The notes: generated from the letters alone by a model not told the origin. Positions 24,023-37,150 are shown, counted from the stretch's first letter. The stretch is DNA of 64,000 bases from Limonium bicolor (GCA_023374045.1 CM041778.1:290323533-290387532), one strand, 5' to 3'. Program-made: numbers and translations.

Positions 24023-25307
24023 AATATAGCTATTACACGAATAGAAGTGTTTGTACCAATTATGGAGACCGGAAGAGTAATAAGTTTAGTAGCAACCACC
24101 ATAGGTGTGTGATGCTAAATGAAGAGTGAACAACACTCAAAGAGCGTAAAGACTAAAAAAATAGTGTATTCAGTAGTCATCCAAATGAATGACGAACCAT
24201 AATACGAATGATGGAAGTACATGTGCAGAAGCTAACATGACAGTGGATATCATGTAAGTTATTGTTGCGTAAGAAGTAAGAACACGGTGCGCAATAAGCG
24301 ACCGTTGTATAAGTATAGTTAAATGATAATATGGCCACTGAGCACAGTCATGAGTTAAACCCAGTGGAGATACAACGGTATGTGATAGCAAATAAACTAG
24401 GTAGTAAGCCAGTAGCCAATACTATGTGATAAGAATCTCAGTGAAACACAGTGTGAATTCTTGTTGCAATCACATAAGAGATTTACTGCCAAGAGTTTAC
24501 GCCTCTGCACTCTGTATGACTGAGTGTTTTGGTATTGCGCTTGCGCGGTAATGATCAAGTGAGATAGCTAAGAAGTTGGGAAGATGTTAATTATGGTAGA
24601 ACAACAAAAGACTTATAACGTTATAGGACCGAAGTAGAGGAAATGCAAGGTCGTACCAATGAAAGAATACTTGTTCAGAACCAAATGTGGAGACATGATT
24701 GGCAATAAGTGACTGCAGTAACACGGAATACCAACCTTCGGTATGGAATATACCTCAAGTGTGGGAAATAACCGAGAGAGCACTACACATTAGGTAGTAG
24801 CTCAACCTCAACCGGCAGTAAGTCGGAAGAAATCAAGTCAATCATTGAGAATACATAGCAGTATACATAGTAAGTTATCATGGGGGTGGATAGAAAGTTT
24901 GTAACTCACCGAATTCGCTCACGGTAAGAGATACCACGCGTCGGTTGAGAAACCATTATTACCAGGATAAAGTGATAAATGGGAGATGTACAATACAGTA
25001 AGCATAACGAATGGGACAAACTAAGCTCTAAGTTGTTAGAGTTGCGCAGCAGAGGCTAGTGAACCCATGCTTCAGATACCTTGTGAATATGAATAATGGC
25101 TGGTTATTAACGACAAGAAGCCTCATAGGCCAGAATCAAAACCGGTGATGAGTTAAATAAACTTGAATGAGAATTCTCGGTGTAGGGACTAAACCACTAA
25201 CATGGTTAAGATCCTCTAACCAGAATGCATTGTATAACAGACCGTGTGGAAGTTAAAACACTTCACGGCGACAGAACATTTTAAACCAATGTTCAGTGAT
25301 TGATCAC

Positions 25308-25346
25308 GTGGGCGTAATCCCTTTTAGGGGGGGGGGGGTAGAGCCT
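25308..25346 (+). other. Second polypurine-like palindrome of element X
   Basis: GGGCGTAATCCCTTTT followed by a run of about 12 G and TAGAGCC, about 1.4 kb before the true tract. The G run may be miscounted. Confidence 0.65.
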
Positions 25347-25849
25347 AAAACCGCTTAGTGTGTTTTAACGTACAAGTGTACGTCAACTATGTTGTGCATA
25401 GCACAAAATAATTTATTTTGATGATTGGTGCGTTGTAATATGAACATACGCATTCATTCATGGTTTAATTGTGGTAATTGCGCACAGAAGATGCGAATAC
25501 CATTGTGATAAATGTATATACTTTGTTAACTGTTGTGTGTGAGAGTACAAGTGTAAGGGAGTAAAGAAACTCCCGAGGGACTAAAACCCCGACAATGTAT
25601 GTTCATATAATATTAAATGTAAAACCGTGTATGGAATTTGATAAAAGTATATATATATAGTATTGTGAATTATGAAGAGGTATGACACGACATAGAACCT
25701 AGCAAGAATTAAATTCCCTAGGTAACTTGATTAAAATTGAATGGAGATAATTGATGGACGGAGTTCCATCCAATGGAGATGTAATGATTATGACTATAAG
25801 GATTGGAAGATAGAAAATGGTAAATGCTTGAATTAGTTGTTGTTTGAAA

Positions 25850-25990
25850 TTGACATGGGAGGTGGAACTTGATATGCATGCGATCAAGGGAAGCCGAACA
25901 CAAATTGGGGTGGAAAGATAGTTCAACACTGATGCTGATCACATCAGGGTTGGATGATTCTTGGAACTCCCTATAAGTGGTCACAAATAA
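25850..25990 (+). other. Conserved 3' non-coding block (copy X)
   Basis: Contains GATCAAGGGAA, CAGGGTTGGATGATTC and CCCTATAAGTGGTCACAA. Matches 38868-39010 (plus) and 16584-16725 (minus) far better than the surrounding sequence. Confidence 0.7.
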
Positions 25991-26708
25991 TCACGTTAAG
26001 GATAGGATGCAATTAGCGTAAATTGGACTTGGAGCTGTATTGCGTTTTTCAAAAAGAGTTTTAAATTGGTGTTTTCAAACTTTCAATTGGTACTTTCAAG
26101 ACTTCAATAAATATTTCCAAAATTCTTAAATAGTATTTTCAAAGGAAGGATTTCTTTTACTTGATCTTGTAGAGGATTTCAATTAGTATCCTTCCGATAA
26201 AGGATTTGTTCTACTTAACCCCATAAAGAATATTTTCGTATTACTTGCTCACGAGCTGAGGACGTATGAGCCTTTGTCTTTGGACCGGTGACATGAGAGG
26301 TATATTTTAAAAATGTATGCGATTGTTTTGATCTCCCAAAGGGACGGGGACCAGAAGGTGTCCATCACGACCGGGTACTGCGGGATCACAGTGTATATGT
26401 ACTCGACATGGGACTCGAGGACTGTAACGTCCTGTAGTCTTAGGACCGAGCCCATGAAGGGATGGAAAAGGTATTTCTATTTGTTATACATGCTAAGAAA
26501 TGTTGTGTGATATGTGTAATAAATATTAACTAGACCTATGAGTCTAAACGTTGTTATGTTACCCGGACCGTTGAGTCCGAGGTTATTTTGTAAAGTATGT
26601 CATGTATGGATCTGGATATGTTACCCGGACCGTTAAGTACGAGGTTGTTATGTAAAAGGGTGTTTTAGTACGGAAGTTGTATCATACAAGTAAACCAGGT
26701 ATTCTTTT

Positions 26709-26721
26709 AAGGGGGGTTGAT
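26709..26721 (+). other. Polypurine tract of element X
   Basis: AAGGGGGGTTGAT directly before the LTR start TGAAATACCCC. Confidence 0.9.
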
Positions 26722-28895
26722 TGAAATACCCCAAACCTTAATATGTTAATTAATTATGTAGTTAAGATGTTCTAAGGCTAATTAAGTCCTTAAGATCATT
26801 GGTGAAGAAATAAAAACCAAGAAGAAAAAGAAAATGCGTAAAAGTCACAAAACGTGAAAACACATATTTAATTGTTTTAGGAGGTATATAACCTTCATTA
26901 GGGTTATAAATATATTTTATACCTTAATTACACACTAAGAACATGTGGGAAAAATTCCCGAAGAAAACGGATCTAGATAACGCGTTAAAACGCTAACGGA
27001 GTCTTAAGCGAGTTTTTTGAGAAAACCCGAAAACGTGACTTTGAATAGTCAAATGACCCCGTAAAAATTATATTTGATCATATAACTATAAATAAACATA
27101 AATGGGAGATTAATAACCATTACAATAAAAGAAACGAGAAAATTCCGGAAAACGGTCCCGGTTAGTAAATAGTGGTAAACCGGGTAAATAAATGAGCGTT
27201 TTCTGTAAAAGACGAAAAACGCTCCACTGTGTATACATTAGTGGCCGGTTTTATTAATGTAGACAGCCCTCTCACACTCTTGACTAGTTAGCTAATTAAT
27301 TAAGTCAAAAGAGCCAAAAAGCAAAAAGGGTACAAGTACCCCTTTTTCCCTCACTCTCCTCCCTTATTTCTTTTCCCCCTCTCTTCCATCTCTTCTTCCT
27401 CCCACCGATTTTCTCCTCTCTCTCTCTCTCTGGTTTGAACGGTTTTGAGCTCCTCCAATGGCTACTCCCTCTTTCTCTCCATGCCCTAGCTTCATACAAG
27501 CTCCAATCACAAAAATAATCACATATTCTTCTTCCTCTCATCCTCCTCTACACTTCTCTCTTTTTAAAATTCCAAAAGGATGAAGTTGACCTCAATGGGT
27601 TTTCCCCATTTGAAGAGAAAAGCATATCATCTTGTAGCTTGGAGTATCCTCTTTCAAACAAGGTAAAAAGTTTCAAGAGAAAAACTCATTTTTCCCATTC
27701 TCATGCCTTGGCCGATTTTTGCCCATTCTCATGCCTTGTTTCTTCTTGTTTTGGAGCTTCATTGCAACCCTCAAATGGTGGAATAATCTCCTTCTTGATT
27801 CAAGGGTGAGAACCCCTCTTAAAAAGCTCCCAAAAGGTAAACCCTAACTATGGTGTTCTAAACCTTGCATTGAAATTGTGTTATCTTAAGGGTTAAAATT
27901 TTAATTGTGTGCTTTTTGTGTGATTTGGATGTTGGGATGGAGTTTTGTAACTCCATCACCTATTTGACCGAATTAGGAAGAGGAGGAGCAAGGGGAGAAT
28001 TAAGGAGAGACTTGTGAATTTAAGGCAAGAAAACTACCTTAATAACTATCTTGGTTGTTTAAGAATTTGGGATGCATTAAATTGAATAATGAACCCAAAA
28101 TATGGAAAGTAATGTGTTTAGTTGATTTGAGGGATTTGTGGAATTAATTGTGAATTAATGGTTTGAGTTGAGGGCCTTCAAGCCAAATGAGTTGAGTTGT
28201 GTTTATATTATGGTTTATTGAGATTTTGGAGTTATGTATTTGTTGATGGATTTTGAGGATTTATTTTGTGCTGGTAGGACCCTTGTAAGGGTGTGGCTAG
28301 ATTAGGATTGTAAATGGTGAAAATTGGTGAATGAGGACATGTAAGGTTTACAGGGAGGTTATGGCGAAATTTTGGTAGGAAATGAGTGTTTTGATGATGG
28401 CTTGGTGAATGGAGGACTTAGGTGTTTGTAGTGTTGAGTAGAGTGGTTTAATAGCCTTATAATGGTACATGGAGAATGGAGATAAGAGAGTGCAAAATCT
28501 GTAGCATAATGATGCTTGGTAACTTGGAATTTCAAGAAAAAGAGTTGGTGGTTGTAACTTGTGAAACAAGGAGTGAATGTGGGTTTTAGAAGTGCATTTG
28601 TATAGGAATAATTTATAATGGTCATTGATGGTTTTGGAGAGATTGGTAAGAGGTAGAAACTAGCAAGAAGAAGCTAGAAATGCATAAGAGTGCAAAAATG
28701 CAAAATGTGAGAATGTGAATTTGATGACTTTGAACAAGAATTGGGTGGTGGATTTAACCAATGATTTGGTGGTTTAAGGAGTGTTTTGAGGTGTTAAAAT
28801 ATGTAGAAAACTTGTGGAAAGATTAGGGAAAGATTAAGGGAGGTTTAAGGATTGATTAGGGGCTGAAAAATGATGTTTGGAGCAGATTTTAGCAG

Positions 28896-29076
28896 GGTCC
28901 GGGACTTGGTCCTTGGACAAAGTCCCGGACCACCCTTTAAATTGCGCGTGGGTGAATGTCCATACCTGGTCCGGGACTTAAGATAGGGACAAGGTCCCAG
29001 ACCAGTGCTGAAATCCTACCGAGAGTGACCAAATGAATTGGTCCGGGACTAAGGGTAAGGACCAAGTCCCGGACCA
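28896..29076 (+). repeat. Hairpin array in X LTR (three units)
   Basis: Three GGTCCGGGACTT-type inverted repeats, each closing with GTCCCGGACC or GTCCCAGACC, in the same orientation and LTR position as in A. Confidence 0.85.
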
Positions 29077-30537
29077 CCCCTAAAAATGCCTAGAAAGTGT
29101 TTTAAAGTGTCTAGAACATGGGGGATTGAATGGTAATGGTTTTAGATGATGTTTTGGCCTTGTTTGGTGACATGTAAAGGCCTTAGAAAGTGTAAACAAG
29201 TGTTAGCTTGGATGTGAGACAATTGTGAGTTTAAGTACACAAAGTTAAACCGAAATAACAGGATAACGGGGTAAGTACGGGAGTAATAGAAGTTTACATA
29301 CCATGAGACTTTGTTGTTAATAAAACATTTTAATAATAATACCAGTTGTTCGGAAACTACCCGGGGAGCGTGAAATGACGCGTTGGAGTAAATCCTCGGG
29401 AACACGGTAGAGTAACCCATGGTGTAAGGTATGGTTCTCTTGTAACCTGTGTACTACCGGGTTACACCGGCTTGTATGCCAACTTGTTTTTCTGTGTGTT
29501 AGCCACCCTGCAAGATAAAGCATGAAATGAGTTTATAGTAATTCATTAGTGTGGCGTAAATAATTCCGATACCGTTTAACCTTATTTATGTGTTAAACCG
29601 TAGCTAACTGACTCTAGGATCACATAAGAGATCGGTATTCGGTTTAAACGTCCCAACCAACGGGAACGTTCTAACTACGGCTATCCGTGATTTAGTTGTA
29701 TATTGTGGTTATGTGTGTTGGGTGTTGCCTTGTTAACGTATCGTTGTTTAACGAATGTTGTTCTCCATGTTTGTCGAATGGGAGGTTACCTCCCTTGTGT
29801 GTGATTAACCAAGTTTATAACACCACATGGTGTCATGTTGTGATAAGTTCCATAAAGGGACTACTAACTAATATGTATATATTATGGGGGTGAGGAATCC
29901 GGTCGTTCCGGTCGCGCGCGTTGTTTGGGAGTTGATGAATATATTTGAATTAACTCCCACTCTATAATGTTTTGGCTGTTTTTCCTTCTTGGATTACAAT
30001 CACCCACTAGCTTAACCAAAGCTTACCTACCTTGATTATTATTCGGGGCTAGGGGGAATACTGTTATGTTATGGTTGTTCTCTTTCTTTGGATTACAACC
30101 ACCCACAAGCTTAACCAAGGCTTACCTACCTCATCACTATTGGAGCTAGGGGGAAATTGTATGTGGTGTGATCGGGCCAATATTAAGGCTGACACATCTA
30201 TGTGAAGTTTGTTGTTACATTATGTACGTTGATCTCCAAAATCCACCCCGTATAAATATAAGGGGTAATTAAGTATAACCCGATTAAATGGGTATGTGTC
30301 GTCTAGCAAGGAATAGCTCCATTAGGGTAGAACCCTCAAGGGCCAAATGATACAATCAGGTGATCTAACCAATGTGATGTGTTGATTTATGTTCGTATCC
30401 TGTTCATTGGATGTGTGATTTTATAAGCATGATATATGTGTATAGTTTCATGCATGCTTAAATATAATTGACCTAATGCTCTGACGACAAATAGTTGTGC
30501 ATGGCCCGGTAGCATACGGGCTGCTCGATTACCATAC

Positions 30538-30586
30538 CAGCAAAGGTGCTGACCCTCTTTGGGGGGCCCCCATACTTTTCAGGTAC
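30538..30586 (+). other. U5 double stem-loop and CAG/GTAC of X LTR
   Basis: CAGCA-AAGG-TGCTG (30538-30551), then the GGGGGGCCCCC palindrome, then CTTTTCAGGTAC. About 300 bases from the LTR end. Confidence 0.75.
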
Positions 30587-30769
30587 GATGGAGCTGGTAG
30601 CCGTTCGAGAGTAGGACGGGGTAGCTGTATATACATGGATAGTTATTAGTTGTTCGGTACAGTTGTAATGTAATTGTAATTGACTCGGTTTAATTATGAA
30701 GTGGGATTGTAATGTTAATGCTTGGAAGTCTTGTCCATCAGACCGGTACACTATGTATGTATTAGCCTT

Positions 30770-30791
30770 GTTAGCCACGTGGGTGGCTAAC
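30770..30791 (+). other. Terminal LTR stem-loop of X
   Basis: GTTAGCCAC and GTGGCTAAC around a 4-base loop. The D copy at 32540-32561 has a compensating pair change. Confidence 0.8.
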
Positions 30792-30884
30792 GGCGTGTAA
30801 CACCCACGGATTAAGTTAAGTGTTGAGTTGTAATTCCGCTGCTAAAGGTTGTTAAGTATGGTGTTTGTAGTTGGGTGTGTTACA

Positions 30885-32669
30885 AAAATGAATATGAGGA
30901 ATTTAATGTGTGAATATCAAATAATATTTGGAATCCTAGTATATTAAATATAAAGTCAAGAGGAGAATTAATTAACATGTGACTAATAAATGTCATTGAT
31001 GAAATTGTAAATTGTCATGTCGTTTGGACAAATACAATATGTCATGTGAATAATACTAGTTTATACAAAAATACATTCAAGGAAATTATTAGGAGAAGTT
31101 AATTGATGCGGTATGTAAGATACTGGAGGTAATTAAAAGAGAATTACCATACAATATAAGTCTTGTAAGTAAAGACTATGATGATTTAAATTTTATAGGT
31201 AAACCTTAAACATAAATAAGGTTAAGAGGTTAAAAGGTATTATCTAAGCGTTAAAAATAAACCTCACATGAAATAACGAATACGAGGACATTTCATGAGA
31301 TGATAAAATTATTATACGAGAGTTATATAAATTAACACTCTCAGTTAAGCCTATTCTAGGACATTGTTTGACCAAACGTTGACCGGGAATTAATCAAGTA
31401 CAATCTACGATGAATAGTATGGATTCTTGCAACCTGTTTACTAACGGATTACACCGGCTTGTGTGCTATGTGTTGTGTGAAATAACGACCAAGATAATTG
31501 CATGTAATATGTTGCACTTGCGTTTGTGTATCGTTGTGATTATTTATACACTGTTAAGTTATTTTATGTGCGTGAACGATACTAACTATAACGTGTATGT
31601 GCCGCGCATGCAACTCTATATTACTAGTGGATTGAATACCTACGTGTTATTATACTGAGAACTTGTACTCAAGTTTCTCACTAACTTCCTTTATAAACAA
31701 CGTCGTTGTCCTTAAACGTTACAACTGAAAACACACAACAGTATGCTTGTTTAACGTCTTTGCGTGACGTCTAACATACTCAATGCTACGATAAGCAAGG
31801 AGCCCAGATGTTTCTGGCCATGCATGCAAATTATGGAGGCTGTACCTATCGCAGGCCGTCCTCAATACAGTATACGTCATGACGGTGGTTTTGGGTGTAG
31901 ACTTTGTACATTCACCGGGTTCGTACCGGAATATTCTTGAGGTTGGGAGGAAGGCTACGTTTCTCCCGTTGGGCTAAATACCCGTATACTTGCAATATGA
32001 GGCAGCTACACTAATCTTGGTGGAATCAATCTTTTTATTACAGGAGTTGACTACGTTCCCTCCTGCGGGATTTATTACCCAACCATTACCACGAGAGTCT
32101 TATCTCGTCTGAAGGGTTTATCATACCCGATCCAAAAATAAATTACTAACTTGACCTCTGCTGTCATGTTTCTCATTGTGAAGTTATTGACCTTATATGA
32201 CTACTTGTGTGAATTATATATGATGCATGTTTACAGTGTTTGATAAAAATGAACCGCGTGCTTACGACCAAGTAGCTGTGCGTGGCCCGCTAGCTTATGG
32301 GCTGCCCGGGTTCATACCAGCATTATTTGCTAAGCCATTTCGATGGCTATGTTTTTCAGGTACCTGAAGAAAGAAGAGATTACCCGACCGCGTGTAGATG
32401 GGGTAGAATTAACACATGGGATTTTTACTGTCTGTATCATTTTACAGTACTGTACTTTTTTTAATAGCCTTTGTTATTTTAAGCGGTTTGTATTCAACGC
32501 TCAGGTTGTATCATTGTAAGTTATTTTGGAGTTAGCCTTGTTAGTCACATGGGTGACTAACGGTGTTGTAGCACCACCCGTTGCGATGTTTATATATTCC
32601 ACTACATTTCTAGTTATCTTTGGGTGCTATCATTGTACAATTTGTGGAGTTTCGGGTTTGGGTGTTACA
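30885..32669 (+). repeat. Truncated 5' LTR (element D), 3' part only
   Basis: Ends GGGTGTTACA followed by a plus-strand primer site, so it is the 3' part of a 5' LTR. Its beginning is missing at the junction with the X LTR. It contains CAGCATTATTTGCT, then AGCCATTTCGATGGCT (32333-32348) and TTTTTCAGGTAC, and the 32540-32561 stem. X may be inserted in this LTR. Confidence 0.75.
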
Positions 32670-32674
32670 AAAAG

Positions 32675-32700
32675 TGGTATCAGAGCGTAGTTACGCTCTG
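32675..32700 (+). other. Primer-binding site overlapping a perfect palindrome
   Basis: TGGTATCAGAGC at 32675-32686. CAGAGCGTAGTTACGCTCTG at 32681-32700 is a 9-bp perfect inverted repeat with a 2-base loop that covers half of the primer site. Confidence 0.88.
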
Positions 32701-32799
32701 AGAACCAAATACAAACCGAAATTAGCCTTAGGATGCAGGGTGTGTGATAGAACAGTGAGGAGTAGTAAGTTGATTTTTACTTTGATCTGATACCATTTT
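32701..32799. other. Head-to-head junction between plus (D) and minus (A-type) elements
   Basis: About 80-100 bases separate a plus-strand primer site from a minus-strand primer site (32784-32795, TGGTATCAGATC). The sequence must switch from D leader to A-type leader here. No reading frame. Confidence 0.75.
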
Positions 32800-35700
32800 T
32801 GTAAGACCCCAACCGTTAACCTCGTCATTACCTCTTAAACCGTTACTAATTACTCCTACTCACGTAGCGGAACTCCAATTAAAACGAGGGGTGAAACAAT
32901 GCCGTTAGCCACCCATGTGGCTAACCAGGCCTTTCTTACATACCGTAATAGTCTGATGGACTGGAACAACCGAATACACAATACAAATACTTTACTCAAA
33001 TCAATTCTTTACTATACCGAGTCTACAACATATGGATGCCGACAACATATTCGGTCTTACACCTCTTCCAATACATAAGTAATTAAATCTAACTACCCAT
33101 GCAACCCACCGACCCGTCCTACTCTCGAACGGTAACATCTTCGGTGTACCTGAAAAATAAAAACGTTGCCCCTAGGGGCTCAGCTTAACGCTGCATACGA
33201 AATTCGCATACCCCGAGCGCTAACCGGGGTACGCCGACTACTTTTGTCGGATATACATGGAGTTCTTTTTAGTCAAACAAAATGCGTCGTAGCAATACAA
33301 TATATATGTGTATTACTCAAGGAATCTACATCCAATCACGGAACACAATTCCTAACTAACATAACAAGGTTGTTAGTTTTATCAATTTACTCTTAGGCCT
33401 TGAGGGTTATACCTCACTATGCCTCGTTTACTTATTCAGTATCTCACCCGCCCTCTCGGGTTACTTATTCATATACACGCCCATTCTCTTGGGCTACTCA
33501 TTTTATACTCACCCATTCTCTCGGGTTACTTATACACGTTATTTCACCCACACTCTTGGGTTATTCATACCCGTTATCTCACCCACACTCTTGGGTTATT
33601 TATACTCAAGCCATTGTAGATTCTCGAGACACTACAGGTCTCCTACGTCAGGCTTGTTACTCTTAATACATACTTAGGCCAAAACTCATGACCCTCAAGC
33701 ATAGTCTTACTTCCCCGGTTTCGACCCTACTCTGGGTCTAGCATGGTGGGAAGGTTCAACTAGCTCACGAAACTCTCTCTTAGTTCCTCTCTCTTTTTAC
33801 TTAGGTCCGACTACTCTCGGACTACTTACATTCCCATACACTCCTCTCTCGGAGTTATAATTATATTATCTATATTAGTCTAGAAGCATCACTCTCGATG
33901 TTTCTAATGACTTGGGGGGCATCACTTAAGTTCGGTTAATCTTAGGTTTTAAGAGTTACCCTTACGTTTCACTTACTCATACTTTCAGGTATTTTCTTAA
34001 ATCGGTAAAATCCTCATATAGGAGGCCGACCATGTCTCAAGGGGGCTACTAATCCCTTAGGTCTCTTTTACCTTCTTTACTAGTTCACATCTTCGAACTA
34101 TCTTTAATCCTCTTGAAGGAGGTTCCCTTATCTTTCCACTCTCATTTGTTTCGTGGATTGTTTCAATATGGTTTTCTAACCGTTATCGGGTATTTACTCA
34201 ACCCGTACATCTCCTCACATTCTAGGGAGTTCATATGTTTGCATTATCGTTATACTTTAATGGATAGTTTGTGTGTTTGCACGTTTTCGTTGTCACAAGC
34301 ATCGACCCGATCTATGGGTCTCTAGCCAAACGTTACTCACTACGAGTCGGTCTTTACTCTATGTTAGACCACACTGGCATACAAGTATGTTAGCTCATTG
34401 AACATACGACAAGACATACATAATCAAACAATGGATTATTTTCATGCATTAATCTTGATTAAGCCGGCACACAAACACACAAATCAACGTAACTCGGTTA
34501 GCACGCGGAGTATGAGAAAATCATACCTTTCACCGGGGTTTTTACTTCTACCGTGTCATTTCACCATGCTTGGGTCACGCACGACTCTCTGATAATGTTT
34601 CAAACATTATTATTAATACTAAACTCATACGGTACATAATTACATGTTACTCCCGTACCTACCCCGTTATCCCGTTATCTCGGTTTTACTCTTGTTAATT
34701 TGAGTTCTTACTTCACACTCACTTATAACACATTCTTACACTTCTTAGGGCCATAACATGTCACCGAACAAGGCCTTAACACATTATAACACCATTAACA
34801 TTCAAACCCCCATCATTAGAAACCTTTAAAACACTCTCTGTAGGATTCTGGGGGTGGTCCGGGACTTGGTCCTTACCTAAGGTCCCGGAACAATTGTTTT
34901 CCTAACTCTCGGCTGATTTTTGATGGTGGTCCGGGACCTTGTCCCAATCTTAAGTCCCGGACCAATTGAGTACGTAACTCTCGGGTGATTTTAGCAGGTG
35001 GTCTGGGACCTTGTACCAGACTCAAGTCCCGGACCAAACATGGTAGGAAACTCTCGGCATGAATAAAGGGGGTGGTCCGGGACTTTGTCCATGGACTAGG
35101 TCCCGGACCCTGCTACAGATTTTACAAATTTGACAGTTTCTAACTCTGTTCAAGGTCCTCTCCTAGCTCATTGATTACCCAATCTTCACCAACTATAATA
35201 CTCATGTTTTAGCACCTAATTACTCATCTAAACCACCTTAAACTAGTCACCAAGTCACCTCACTAAGCCATGCTTAATTCACTCCAATTCACTTATATTT
35301 CCTAACTTGGTTTTCTTGCTTTCTAATACTCTTGTAACAGATTTGGTGCCCTCTTCTTACCATTCAAACTTCACTCACTAATGTCATTCCTAGCACTCAA
35401 ATGACATTATTTTTACTCCTAACACACTCTTCTTCATGGTTTGGTTTCCAAACCATTAACCACCCACTTAAACCTCTTAGACACACCTAGTCTCTTCCAC
35501 TAAGTGAAACACTCTAGTTCATAATCTCCAAGGAAATTTTGACAGCACTTGGCTACTTTCTATACATTCTCACCACACCATATAAGCACACAAACGCTTC
35601 TTCACCCCTGTTTAATAAAGCACCCACAACTATACACATTTGATTCCCTTTAGCTCACATATGTAACAGTTTACTCTCAAGACTTCTTCCACACTTAAAA

Positions 35701-37150
35701 CAACACTAAACAACCTCATTACTCTTTCAAATTGTAGTATCTTAACTACACTAATTCAAGAACATTAAATCAATTCTCAAATCTGTTTTACAAGTCAAAT
35801 AAAATCCGCACAAGGTGAGCTTTTACCTTGTTTATTTTCGGTTCACTTTCTCTTCTTCCTCCTCCTTTTTCTCCATCTTTCTCTTCTTGTTTTCACAACA
35901 CACAAGGGGGCCTAGATTGACATCTACAACCATATCCCCATACAACACATTTCTAGCTTAATTAATTCAAACCCTCCACACAAAACTAGTATTTCAAGCA
36001 CTAGTTTTTTAGGCTCTAGCTTAGATGTTACCTTAGGGTATCCAAAGGAGAGCTTGGCAATCAATTGGAAGAGTTTCCAACACCCCACAAGAGCAAGGTG
36101 CCATCGGCTGAAATGGAGAGAATATTCAACGTGGAGGAATTTTTACCCAAATTGGAAGAACTTGTTAGAAATGAGTGAAACTCTTGCTTATTATTACCTT
36201 AAGGCATCAAGGTGGTGAAGGAGAGTCAAAATAAGCTCCTCAAGCTTCAAAAGGCAAAACACCCATGGAAGTGAAGGTGGAGGAATCAAAATTTTGAGGG
36301 GTGGAAAACGTAGCCCTCGCCGATACGAATCTAACGGTGGCATTTTTGTGCGATTCGGTGAAGAAATGAGCAAGTGAGAGGAGAAAGGAGATGGGGCTTG
36401 TGAGCTTCCTTCTCGAATCGGTAATTACAGAGGAAGAAGAAGGAGTTTAGTTTGAGGGGGGGGGGGGGGAAAAGCGATCGTGAATGAAAGGAAAAGAGGG
36501 GGAGAGAGAGCACTAATACCACTTATACTATTCCCTTTCTTACTTTTTCTTTTCTTTTCTTTCTTTCTTATATTTACTAGCTATTAGTTAGGGGGAAGGC
36601 TAATTAAGCCCATAAAAATCGGCCCCACTATATACATACATGCTGGAGTGTTTTTCGGTTTTTGACAGAAAACGCTCGTTATTTTACCCGGTTTGGCACT
36701 ATTCACTTACCGGGTCCGTTTTCCAGATTTTTCTCGTTTCTTTATTTTTAGTGGTTATTAAGCTTCCACTAATACTTAATTATAGTTATTTAATCAACTA
36801 TAATTTTTACGTGTCTGTTTGACCACTTAAAGTCACGTTTTCGGGTTTTCTCGGAAAACGTGCTTTAAAATTCCGTTAACGTTTTAATCCATTATTTGGA
36901 TCCGTTTTCTTCGGGAATCACTCCCGTATACTAATTAGGCTTAACTAAGGCTTAGGAATCCATCTCGGACCCTAACGAGATCATCTATCTCTTATACTCA
37001 TTTAATGCGCGTTTTAACGTTTTTCGTGTTTAACGCATTTTCTCTTTTCTTTTGGTTCTATTCTCTTTACCAATACTCTCAAGGCACCATTCCGCCTTTA
37101 ATAATCATATTAGAGTAATTTAATCACCATTTTTAGATCCGGGGTATTAA
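32800..37150 (-). repeat. A-type LTR, minus strand (third copy)
   Basis: Plus-strand ends are TGTAAGACCCC and CCGGGGTATTAA(ACA); about 4.35 kb. It keeps a primer site on its left, so it is not a clean solo LTR. It carries the ~32-bp array (33425-33610), a four-unit hairpin array (34855-35109), the perfectly paired stem at 32904-32925 and a G run near 36457. It is more diverged from the other two A LTRs than they are from each other. Confidence 0.85.
34855..35109 (-). repeat. Hairpin array with four units
   Basis: Four GGTCCGGGAC-type inverted repeats against three in the sister LTRs, so unit number varies. Confidence 0.82.

Larger units (their letters stand above)
24023..26721 (+). mobile_element. 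Element X: 3' non-coding part of an internal region
   Basis: Abuts the A LTR on the left and ends in a polypurine tract and LTR on the right. It is a diverged homologue of A's 3' region in the opposite orientation. No reading frame is credible. Its 5' part, gag and pol are not in the window; A may have inserted into X, but a target duplication cannot be checked. Confidence 0.75.
26722..30884 (+). repeat. 3' LTR of element X (4.16 kb)
   Basis: Runs from TGAAATACCCC to GGGTGTGTTACA. Its 5' third aligns with the A-type LTR (AAAACGCTAACGGAG, a pyrimidine-rich patch at 27340-27430). It carries the hairpin array at 28896-29076, the U5 stem-loops at 30538-30586, the stem at 30770-30791 and a TTCCGCTGC box at 30834. 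No primer site follows, in keeping with a 3' LTR. Confidence 0.88.

Noticed and set aside
26722..32669. Reading 26722-32669 as one 5.9-kb LTR
   Set aside because: An LTR-type end (GTGTGTTACA) occurs at 30884, and the region after it repeats the 3' LTR landmarks, so two LTRs are present.
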